A stretch of 64,000 nucleotides of DNA, from NCBI RefSeq assembly GCF_007827955.1, contig NZ_VITR01000007.1, forward strand, positions 186,001 to 250,000, read 5' to 3'. Shown here piece after piece: positions 8,752-19,846 of the stretch. This stretch comes from Nitrospirillum pindoramense. GTDB taxonomy: Bacteria; Pseudomonadota; Alphaproteobacteria; Azospirillales; Azospirillaceae. The translations under genes and the position numbers were made by a program. Numbering within the stretch: position 1 is the stretch's first letter; every line of letters begins with the position of its first letter. The notes under the pieces are model-generated. The model ran no database searches, had not been told where the DNA came from, and saw only the letters and a list, made by a program, of their open reading frames with translations.

Positions 8752-8752
8752 C

Positions 8753-8802
8753 ATATGCGGCAATACGCCGCATATCCCCCCTCAACCCCTTTGGTTGTTT
8801 TT
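8753..8802 (+). terminator. double hairpin after the GNAT gene
   Basis: First a perfect 9-bp inverted repeat ATATGCGGC / GCCGCATAT (8753-8761, 8767-8775), then CAACC / GGTTG (8783-8797) followed by TTTTT, a small intrinsic-terminator pattern. A TTGACA hexamer at 8804-8809 begins directly after, marking a possible promoter for the lipoprotein genes; no good -10 element was seen at normal spacing. Confidence 0.6.
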
Positions 8803-8906
8803 GTTGACACAAATGCCAACGATAAACATCAAATACTATTATCATAAAAGCGTCCGGCAATAATCTTGCCGAGCCGAAGATGGTTTTCATAAGATCGGGT
8901 GGGGTA

Positions 8907-9464
8907 ATGTTTTTAGGAAATATTAAAGCGGCCATTGCCGTGGCCGTTCTGTTGTCCGTCTGCGCCTGCACATCAAGCAGCACGGTCGAGTCGAACAAAT
9001 CTGCCGATTATAATGGAAGTATCAAGAAGCTATTCCTATTCACCAACCTCGGTAAGACGCTGTATAGCCAGTCAGTCGTGGAAAGCACACAGGAGACGGA
9101 TCCGGCAGCCTTTGTTGCCCTTATGAGGAGCAGCCTCGGAAGTTGCGGCATTGCCATGGATTCCTTTGCCCGTCCCGCTGATGGCCCCGCGCACAACATC
9201 CTTCCGCAACATATCCCCTTGCAGGGCGCAGACGCGATTCTGGAGATCAGCTGGACACGGGAACGCACGGGCGGCCAAGGGCACATCACCGACTACCTAG
9301 CCTCGCTCCTGGACGTGCAGAGCAAAACCGTCGTGTGGAAGGCCACGATCGAACTGAAACAGCATTTCAAGGCGCCGGAAGAACTGACCAGTGCGCTGAT
9401 CAACCGCATGAAGCGGGACGGCCTAATTGGCGCCAATTGCGTCCCCCCCAAATCCGACTGGTAA
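8907..9464 (+). CDS. putative lipoprotein, tandem paralogue 1
   Basis: 185 aa from the ATG at 8907; an in-frame ATG at 8880 would add 9 residues. Starts MFLGNIKAAIAVAVLLSVCAC, a lipoprotein signal with the acylated Cys expected at the last position. The mature part has KKLFLFTNLGKTLY, a central LGSCGI, ADAILEISW, and ends LINRMKRDGLIGANCVPP. The same layout and many residues recur in the next gene, also exactly 185 aa, so this is a tandem duplication. Family not recognised. The 5' part is AT-rich for this genome: 25 of 60 bases are G/C at 8881-8940 and 26 of 60 at 9001-9060. Probably an envelope protein. Confidence 0.78.
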   Translation: MFLGNIKAAIAVAVLLSVCACTSSSTVESNKSADYNGSIKKLFLFTNLGKTLYSQSVVESTQETDPAAFVALMRSSLGSCGIAMDSFARPADGPAHNILPQHIPLQGADAILEISWTRERTGGQGHITDYLASLLDVQSKTVVWKATIELKQHFKAPEELTSALINRMKRDGLIGANCVPPKSDW

Positions 9465-9493
9465 TTCACCAGCGCTTTTTCCTTGGAATTTCA

Positions 9494-10051
9494 ATGCCTT
9501 CCAAAATCACTCTTTTCGCACGTCTTCAGCGGATTTGGCCCGCCATGGCGATGGCGGCCCTGGTTTCCGCCTGTGGCACGGCCCCGCCTGAGGCGACGTC
9601 AATCAAACGACCGAATTTTACCGGCCAGACCAGCCGGCTGTTCATCGTGGCGAATGTCGGCGATGACTTGCGCACTTCCAAGGACGAGGGCAGCGACGAG
9701 TTCGCGGCCTTGGTGACGAAGACCCTGTCTGCGTGCGGCACTGAGGTTGAGTTCCTCTTCCGGGATCCGCTGGATCTGCAGGACACGACCCGGCAGAAGA
9801 TCGCGGCTTTCAAGCCCGATGCCATTCTGGATTTCCACTGGCTGAAAGCCCAGAGCGGTGGAAGCATGGCCTTTACCAGTTATGTCGCGGAGATGTTCGT
9901 CGTGGGCAGCAAGACCGGCGTATGGCAGGCCGACATCCATTTCTACGATGTCGGCAACCTTGGCCGGCGCATGGCCCACCTTCTGTTGGACCGTATGAAG
10001 GCTGACGGGGTGATCAGCCCCACCTGCGTCGTGCCATCGCCCAGGGACTAA
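9494..10051 (+). CDS. putative lipoprotein, tandem paralogue 2
   Basis: 185 aa. MPSKITLFARLQRIWPAMAM then AALVSAC, a textbook lipobox (LVSAC). Aligns along its length with the previous gene: SRLFIVANVGDDLR / KKLFLFTNLGKTLY; LSACGT / LGSCGI; DAILDFHW / DAILEISW; LLLDRMKADGVISPTCVVP / LINRMKRDGLIGANCVPP. Two Cys positions are shared, suggesting a disulfide in the periplasm. Base composition is closer to the genome norm than in copy 1. The gap between the two genes is 29 bp, so they are probably co-transcribed. Function unknown. Confidence 0.8.
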   Translation: MPSKITLFARLQRIWPAMAMAALVSACGTAPPEATSIKRPNFTGQTSRLFIVANVGDDLRTSKDEGSDEFAALVTKTLSACGTEVEFLFRDPLDLQDTTRQKIAAFKPDAILDFHWLKAQSGGSMAFTSYVAEMFVVGSKTGVWQADIHFYDVGNLGRRMAHLLLDRMKADGVISPTCVVPSPRD

Positions 10052-10091
10052 GTTGTCCGGCACTCTGGCCAAGGGTCAAGCGGATAAATGA

Positions 10092-10118
10092 AAGGGCGGC
10101 CCCGGCGGGACCGCCCTT
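10092..10118. terminator. bidirectional hairpin between lipoproteins and phaZ
   Basis: Perfect 8-bp inverted repeat AAGGGCGG / CCGCCCTT with an 11-nt loop, between the 3' ends of convergent transcripts. Few T residues follow. Confidence 0.65.
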
Positions 10119-10144
10119 GCCATTTCAGCGCCTGCGACCGTCGA

Positions 10145-11416
10145 TCAGACGGCGGCGTCGCGGCGCGGTTGGGCCGCCGCCTTGTCGTGGCTGCGGATGA
10201 AGGACCGCACCCGCGGCATGATGTGTTCACGCCAGCGGCGGCCGTTGAAGATGCCGTAATGGCCAACGCCCAGCTGCAGGTGGTGCTGCTTCATCTCTTC
10301 CGGCAGGCCGGCGCACAGGGCGTGCGCCGCCACCGTCTGGCCGGGGGCGGAGATGTCGTCCAGCTCCCCCTCCACCGTGAACAGGGCCGTCTTCTTGATG
10401 GCCGAGGGGTCGACCCGCATGCCGCGGTAGTGCAGGGTGCCCTTGGGCAGGGCATGTTCCTGGAACACCAGATTGACGGTCTGCAGGTAGAATTCCGCCG
10501 TCAGATCCATGACCGACAGGTATTCATCATAGAAGCGGCGGTGCGCCTCGGCGCTTTCGCCGTCACCGCGCACCAGGTGATTGAACATCTTCATATGCTC
10601 GCCGACATGCCGGTCCAGGTTCATGGACATGAAGCCGGTGAGCTGGACGAAGCCGGGGTACACATGGCGCATGGCGCCGGGATAGTAGGGCGGGACGGTG
10701 GTGGTCACCGTACGCTCGAACCAGCCGATGTCGCGGGTTTCCGCCAGTTGGGTCACCTGGGTGGGTGACACGCGGGTGTCGATGGGCCCGCCCATCAGGG
10801 TCATGCTGCGCGGCTGGCAGTCGTCGGCGGTCTGAGCCATGACGGCGGCGGCGACCAGGGTCGGCACGGCCGGCTGGCAGACGGCGATGACATGGGTGTC
10901 CGGGCCCAGGAAGCGGATGAAATCCATCACGTATTCGACGTAGTCGTCGAAATCGAAGCGGCCGCGGGCCAGCGGCACCAGCTTCGCGTCCACCCAATCG
11001 GTGATGTACACGTCGTGGGCCGGCAGCAGCGCCTCCACCGTGCCGCGCAGCAGGGTGGCGTAGTGGCCTGACATGGGGGCCACCACCAGCACCTTGGGAT
11101 CGCTGTGCGGTGTCGCGCGCTCAAAATGGCGCAGCACGCAGAAGGGCTTGCGCAGCGCCGCCTTTTCCGTGACCGCGACCTCGCGCCCGTCGATATGGGT
11201 GATGTTGAGGCCGAACTCCGGCTTGCCCCAACGTCGGGTCGTGCGCTCGATCAGCTCGCCAGCGGCGGCCATGGCGCGGCCCATGCCGGTGTAGGACGCG
11301 GGCACGAAGGGGTGGCGGAACGTCGCCTGCGTCGCCTCCGCCACCAGGCGGAGGGGGGTGAGGGCGGCATGGTGCAGGTCAAACAGCTGGTAAAGCACGC
11401 GGATCATCCTCGTCAT
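10145..11416 (-). CDS. phaZ: intracellular poly(3-hydroxybutyrate) depolymerase
   Basis: 423 aa, the size expected for intracellular PHB depolymerases of the Cupriavidus PhaZ1 group. Degrades native cytosolic PHB granules to monomers or oligomers. The nucleophile is a Cys rather than a Ser: VCQPAVP with Cys about residue 180. VAPMSGHYATLLRGTVEALLP (oxyanion region) and LQLGVGHYGIFNGRRWRE (catalytic His) are also present. No signal peptide, in keeping with action inside the cell. The start ATG at 11416 has a second ATG three codons on. No pha synthesis genes are nearby. Confidence 0.93.
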   Translation of the reverse strand: MTRMIRVLYQLFDLHHAALTPLRLVAEATQATFRHPFVPASYTGMGRAMAAAGELIERTTRRWGKPEFGLNITHIDGREVAVTEKAALRKPFCVLRHFERATPHSDPKVLVVAPMSGHYATLLRGTVEALLPAHDVYITDWVDAKLVPLARGRFDFDDYVEYVMDFIRFLGPDTHVIAVCQPAVPTLVAAAVMAQTADDCQPRSMTLMGGPIDTRVSPTQVTQLAETRDIGWFERTVTTTVPPYYPGAMRHVYPGFVQLTGFMSMNLDRHVGEHMKMFNHLVRGDGESAEAHRRFYDEYLSVMDLTAEFYLQTVNLVFQEHALPKGTLHYRGMRVDPSAIKKTALFTVEGELDDISAPGQTVAAHALCAGLPEEMKQHHLQLGVGHYGIFNGRRWREHIMPRVRSFIRSHDKAAAQPRRDAAV

Positions 11417-11848
11417 TGGACGTGGCGGCGCCGTACGACCCGCGCTGCGGGGCGGCGTCTCGGGAATAAATAGGCTTTGCCGCGTTGGCGGCCCCAGGCG
11501 CGCCGCTACCCCACATCCACCGGAACCTATATCCGGAGGGGTAGGCGGCCTTCCAACTATGCCTCGTCCATTACCCTAGCTGGGTAAGGATGAAAAGGTC
11601 CTTAATGAAGGCGACGAACGATAGCGGTCACATTTCCGCAACGGAACCACTTTTTCCCCGCTGCGGCCGGCTTTTTCGAGTCCAGACAAGAACTCCCGGC
11701 GTTCGCGGGATGTTCCGCCCACGGTGGGCGACGCCACAGGAAGCAGTGGACAGCGGCCCCTTGGCACCCCTAGATATTGGCTTATCCTAAGCACGCACCC
11801 GCTATCCCTGGCCCCATTCGCGGCATCTTCCGCTGGTGGGACCCGGCC
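11417..11848. other. intergenic region between phaZ and recQ
   Basis: 432 bp between divergent genes. It holds small inverted repeats (CCGGA-N7-TCCGG near 11520; TTACCC-N4-GGGTAA near 11573) and must carry both promoters, but no clear -35/-10 pair was seen. A 66-codon open frame at 11590-11790 has no supporting features. The recQ frame stays open back to a TTG at 11777. Confidence 0.45.
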
Positions 11849-13873
<2,025 letters not shown>

Positions 13874-13891
13874 GTTTTGTTTTCCTCCCTC

Positions 13892-14131
13892 AAACGCCGG
13901 GCGCCGGCATCCGCCGGCTTGGCTTCCTCGCTGCGCCCTGCGGTGCTCGCTGCGGCGGCCGCAGTCGCGGCCTGGCCCAGTTCCATGGGAACGCTCGTGC
14001 AACCTGCCGGGCGCACCTGGAGCGTAGCGACAAGGACGCGACCGCGTCCGCCACAGGTTTCCGGGGAACGCAGTGGACTGGAACCGAGGACAAGCCTAGG
14101 CCACGGATGTGGCCGCCCAGCGTCTGAGGGC
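13892..14131. repeat. dispersed intergenic element, copy B (inverted pair)
   Basis: Left unit (plus orientation, 13892-13972): CGCCGGGC, hairpin GCCGGC-ATCC-GCCGGC (13903-13918), then TTGGCTTCCTCGC and GCTGCGGCGGCCGCAGTCGC, the latter close to 38450-38475. Right unit (minus orientation, 14055-14131): minus-strand CCCTCAGACGCTGGGC, hairpin GGCCAC-ATCC-GTGGCC (14099-14114), then GGCTTGTCCTCGGTTCCAGTCC. Between them are further small palindromes (GTTCC/GGAAC; GGACGCG/CGCGTCC). The whole separates recQ from tRNA-Thr. Confidence 0.74.
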
Positions 14132-14219
14132 GAACGAAGCACTAAATAACCTCAAAATCGCACCGCGCTGTTGCCATCCGCGTTTCGGTCTGCTAATACC
14201 CCCCTCCATTCCAAGGGGC

Positions 14220-14294
14220 GCCCCAATAGCTCAGTGGTAGAGCAACCGCTTCGTAAGCGGTAGGCCGTTGGTTCAAATCCGACTTGGGGCACCA
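14220..14294 (+). tRNA. tRNA-Thr (anticodon CGT)
   Basis: 75 nt including an encoded CCA end. Acceptor stem GCCCCAA / TTGGGGC with discriminator A. D-arm GCTC...GAGC with AGTGGTA loop. Anticodon stem ACCGC / GCGGT with loop TTCGTAA, giving anticodon CGT, which reads ACG (Thr). T-arm GTTGG-TTCAAAT-CCGAC. All stems pair fully. No integrase or duplicated 3' end is seen beside it, so it is not occupied by an island here. Confidence 0.97.
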
Positions 14295-14442
14295 TCCTTC
14301 CCGTCATTCCCGCATCGCTGAGCCAAACCGCGTCCAACCGGGCGTTGATTTGCCGTTCCCTGCGACGGACGGTCGCACGATTGCAATACGATGACGGTAT
14401 GGTGGCGCCACCCTGGTTTCCACCCTTCTGGATGCACCGCCC

Positions 14443-15141
14443 ATGTCCGAGCAGCTGCCCCGTCACATCGTCACCTCTTACGAAAACGAACTGCAGCGGC
14501 TGGACGCGCTGCTGGCGGAAATGGGCGGCCGGGCCGAACAGCAGCTGGAACAGGCGACCCGCGCCGTGCTGGGCCGCGACGACGCGCTGGCACGCGAGAC
14601 GGTGGCCCAGGATCAGGTGCTGGACGCCCTGGAGCATGAGGTGGAGAGCCTGATCATCCGCCTGCTGGCCCTGCGCCATCCCATGGCCATCGACCTGCGC
14701 CACACCCTGGCCGCCCTGAAGGCCGCCAACGCCCTGGAGCGCGTGGGCGACTACGCCAAGAACATGGCCAAGCGCGCCCTGGTGCTGAACGCCGTTCCCG
14801 CCATCGCCGCCACCGCCTCGGTGGGCCGCCTGTCGGAGCTGGCGCGGCGCCAGCTGGCCAGCGCCATCGAGGCCTTCACCCGCCGCGACACCGCCCTGGC
14901 CGCCGAAGTGTGGCGCCGCGACCAGGAGCTGGACGACATGCACGCCGGCGTTACGCAGGAGATTTTCGCCTTCGTCGCCAAGGACGCCAGCCTTATCGAG
15001 GCCTGCACCAGCCTGCAGTTCATCGCCAAGAACCTGGAGCGCGTGGGCGACCTCGCCACCAACATCGCCGAGATGGTGCAGTTCGACGCCACCGGCACGC
15101 TGGTGGAACCGGCACGCCCCCGCGGCGGCGAAGCCCACTGA
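14443..15141 (+). CDS. phoU: PhoU-family phosphate signalling protein (isolated copy)
   Basis: 232 aa. PhoU represses Pho signalling by linking the Pst transporter to PhoR. Two three-helix repeats are visible, each with the family metal-binding motif: ANALERVGDYAKNMAKRA and AKNLERVGDLATNIAEM. A second PhoU, in the pho cluster at 32076-32840, is a clear paralogue (compare LALRHPMAIDLRHTLAALK with LALRQPVGSDLREILAALK). This copy stands alone between tRNA-Thr and a non-coding region, with no Pho-box-like site seen upstream. A perfect palindrome GGTGGCGCCACC lies at 14401-14412. It is a true PhoU by sequence; why it is separated is unknown. Confidence 0.9.
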   Translation: MSEQLPRHIVTSYENELQRLDALLAEMGGRAEQQLEQATRAVLGRDDALARETVAQDQVLDALEHEVESLIIRLLALRHPMAIDLRHTLAALKAANALERVGDYAKNMAKRALVLNAVPAIAATASVGRLSELARRQLASAIEAFTRRDTALAAEVWRRDQELDDMHAGVTQEIFAFVAKDASLIEACTSLQFIAKNLERVGDLATNIAEMVQFDATGTLVEPARPRGGEAH

Positions 15142-15151
15142 CCGTCCAGGA

Positions 15152-15181
15152 CAAGAGGTGATCCGTCATGATCGCCTCTTG
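15152..15181 (+). terminator. long hairpin after phoU
   Basis: CAAGAGGTGATC pairs with GATCGCCTCTTG (12 bp with one G-U) around a 6-nt loop, 10 bp after the phoU stop. No T run follows. Terminator or transcript-end stabiliser by position. Confidence 0.6.
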
Positions 15182-15718
15182 CTCGGAACCTGCTCATGGT
15201 GGAGCGGAGTCACACGACCAGGGGGTCGACCTGATCCCATCCCCCTGTAGTGGTGCCGACGCGGCTGGCCCCGGCCGGATTGACGCCCGGGCCAGCCCGA
15301 TATCCTGACTTGAATTTCCCGCAGCCCTGCGGCTCTCACGAGGTCGGCGCCTGGTGCACCGGCCCGATTTTTAATCATTACCCCCACCTGCTTCGTTTTC
15401 AGGCGGTTTTGCCGCCCCATGCCGTGTGGGAGGTCGACGGAGCCGTACCTGCGACCCGCGACGGGCGCGGGAGGGATTCGCGAATCGCGTGTGGCCCAGC
15501 CCGGCCAACGCTGATTCTTTTCCCTTTTTCAGTGAAGCCCTTACCTTAATTCCGCGACGCCGGGGCCCTTTGAAGTTGCTAAATCAACCCCAACCTCAGG
15601 TTCACCCCTTATGAATTAACACGTTCATCATTTGGGTATAGAGCTACGGCCCCAGGGAACTTTCGCAGACGCGGCGTCGCGTAAAACAATACATATCCTT
15701 TTGCTACAGGTTCATTGC

Positions 15719-15749
15719 TTGACATCTTTTACGCCATGGGTTTTACGTA
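15719..15749 (+). promoter_or_regulatory. probable promoter of the small RNA
   Basis: Perfect -35 hexamer TTGACA at 15719-15724. A -10-like TTTTAC (spacing 16) or TACGTA (spacing 19) lies in the AT-rich stretch at 15741-15749. An 8-bp inverted repeat CGTAAAAC (15680-15687) / GTTTTACG (15740-15747) brackets the promoter and could be an operator. Confidence 0.45.
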
Positions 15750-15830
15750 ATGTGTCCTGTATCACAGAGCAGGACCCAACTGCCAAAACTCTCGGCCCGC
15801 CACTTCTTGAAGTGTGCGGGCCGTATTTTA
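15750..15830 (+). ncRNA. putative small RNA with 5' hairpin and intrinsic terminator
   Basis: About 80 nt. A 5' hairpin GTCCTG-N10-CAGGAC (15754-15775) is followed by an unpaired CCAACTGCCAAAACTCTC linker. Then comes a strong intrinsic terminator: GGCCCGC-CACTTC / GAAGTG-t-GCGGGCC (15794-15822) followed by GTATTTTA. Promoter elements lie just upstream. A 77-codon frame crosses it but uses a TTG start without a ribosome site. The arrangement is that of a trans-acting sRNA, though a terminated leader of the downstream gene is possible. No known family recognised. Confidence 0.5.
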
Positions 15831-16022
15831 TCCAAAATACATTCTACTCACCGCATCGTTTCTAGCCCGTCGCTGCCCGGTTCCAGTTGAGGCCAGTCTA
15901 AAGCGCGGCCGTTGCGCCCCCGGTTCAGGCTTATTGGGCGATATACGCGTCGCAATGCGACGCGCGCTTATGCCGCAGCCGTGCTATTAAGGGTCGATCC
16001 ACGACCGGAACGGCTGTACCCC

Positions 16023-16670
16023 ATGCTGCTTGCTGAACTGACCGCCCTGATCCAGGTGCTTCTCATTGACCTTGTCCTAGCCGGGGACAACGCCCTGGTG
16101 GTGGGTATGGCGGCGAGCGGCGTGCCGGCGGAAAAGCGGCGTAAGGTCATCTTCTGGGGCATCGGCGTGGCCGTGCTGTTGCGAATCGGCTTCGCCCTGC
16201 TGGCCACACGCCTGTTGGACATCATCGGCCTGACGCTGGCCGGTGGCATCCTGTTGCTGTGGGTCTGCTGGAAGCTGTGGCGGGAACTGCGCCAGCATGG
16301 CAAGGAGCAGGCCACCACGGCGGCGGTGGAGGGGCGCGACTCGCCCATGGCGCCGGTCGCGGGCAAAAGCGTGGGCGTCGCCATCCGGCAGATCGCGCTG
16401 GCCGACGTCTCCATGTCGCTGGACAATGTGCTGGCGGTGGCCGGCGCCGCGGAGGACCACACCCGGGTCATGGTGCTGGGCCTGGTGCTGTCGGTGGCAC
16501 TGATGGGGGCGGCCGCCACGCTGATCGCCCGGCTGCTGGCCCGCTATTTCTGGATCTCCTACATCGGCCTGGCCATCATCGCCTACGTCGCCTGTCACAT
16601 GATCTGGGACGGCGGGACGGAGGTGGCGCCCTTCGCCCAGCCCCTGATCGACATGATCAAACGGATTTAA
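16023..16670 (+). CDS. TerC/YjbE-family integral membrane protein (probable metal ion exporter)
   Basis: 215 aa with about six or seven membrane spans. Conserved acidic membrane motifs of the family are present: VLAGDNALVVGMAASG near residues 17-33 and ALADVSMSLDNVLAVAG in the second half, the paired D-N motifs thought to bind a cation. Family members are linked to Mn(II) export or metal insertion. ATG at 16023 chosen because the protein then starts at the first span (MLLAELTALIQVLLID); the open frame extends 37 codons further upstream without membrane character. A long non-coding leader region precedes it. Specific ion not determined. Confidence 0.87.
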   Translation: MLLAELTALIQVLLIDLVLAGDNALVVGMAASGVPAEKRRKVIFWGIGVAVLLRIGFALLATRLLDIIGLTLAGGILLLWVCWKLWRELRQHGKEQATTAAVEGRDSPMAPVAGKSVGVAIRQIALADVSMSLDNVLAVAGAAEDHTRVMVLGLVLSVALMGAAATLIARLLARYFWISYIGLAIIAYVACHMIWDGGTEVAPFAQPLIDMIKRI

Positions 16671-16999
16671 GCGGCCCGTGGCTGGATGGTCGCGGCGGCT
16701 GTCGCGCCTTGGGCGCAGGGCTGGGGAATCTCGGCAGGGGAGGCATGCGATGTCGCCCCCACCGCAACCGTCCGGGCATTTGATCGCAGGCGCAAAAAGC
16801 GGTAAACCTCGCGCGCGCGCCTTTCCGCGCAAACCTTTCGATCAAGGGCGTCCCCAGCCCGGTATTCTTATTTCATAAGGGTCTCAATAAGGGGACGTCG
16901 CGAAGGGTGTCGGAATGGCCGTCCGCATCGCTGGCCATGACACCCGCTGAAGGGTGCCGGCGGCGCGGTACCATCCCCTTCCCCTAGGAGGCCACTCCT
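16671..16999 (+). promoter_or_regulatory. acnA leader region with strong bulged hairpin
   Basis: 329 bp without a gene. Main element: GGGTGTC (16905-16911) pairs with GACACCC (16939-16945) and, after a 3-nt bulge, ATGGCC (16915-16920) pairs with GGCCAT (16933-16938) around a 12-nt loop, ending 54 nt before the acnA start. Upstream is a small AT-rich palindrome CTTAT-TTC-ATAAG near 16867-16879, a plausible promoter or operator spot. The hairpin could be an attenuator, an RNA-binding site, or the terminator of the TerC transcript. Confidence 0.45.
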
Positions 17000-19708
<2,709 letters not shown>

Positions 19709-19720
19709 GCAGTTGTTACG

Positions 19721-19825
19721 GGCTCGGCGGTCCTCTGGACTGCCGAGCCTTCCGGCCTTCCTTGGAACATGCCGGAGCGAAAAGGAAAGGGGCGCCACCC
19801 AGCCGGGTAGCGCCCCTTTCCTTTT
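19721..19825. terminator. two hairpins after acnA, second bidirectional
   Basis: First: GGCTCGGC (19721-19728) / GCCGAGCC (19742-19749). Second: AAAGGAAAGGGGCGC (19781-19795) / GCGCCCCTTTCCTTTT (19810-19825), a 15-bp stem with A/T-rich base on both sides, suited to terminate acnA and the convergent gene. Confidence 0.8.
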
Positions 19826-19846
19826 GGCTCCATGTATGGAGCCGGA

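Larger units (their letters stand above)
15182..16022. other. 840-bp non-coding region ahead of the TerC-family gene
   Basis: No convincing protein gene. It holds a row of hairpins: GGCTGGCCC/GGGCCAGCC (15263-15297), CCGCAG/CTGCGG (15319-15332), GGCGG/CCGCC (15402-15416); a perfect palindrome GATTCGCGAATC (15475-15486) containing two GANTC sites of the CcrM type; a probable small RNA (15750-15830); and GCGTCGC-aat-GCGACGC near 15950. The middle third is markedly AT-richer than its flanks. TerC/YjbE genes often follow a yybP-ykoY manganese riboswitch, but I could not match its conserved loops here. Confidence 0.55.

Noticed and set aside
11590-11790. A 66-codon frame between phaZ and recQ
   Set aside because: No ribosome site of note, Arg/Pro-rich composition, no recognisable features.
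14220-14294. tRNA-Thr as an integration site of a genomic island
   Set aside because: No duplicated tRNA 3' end and no integrase on either side; the flanks are the intergenic repeat and phoU.
15632-15865. A 77-codon plus-strand frame in the gene-free region before the TerC gene
   Set aside because: Non-ATG start without a ribosome site, and it runs through a promoter, hairpin and terminator that better fit a small RNA.
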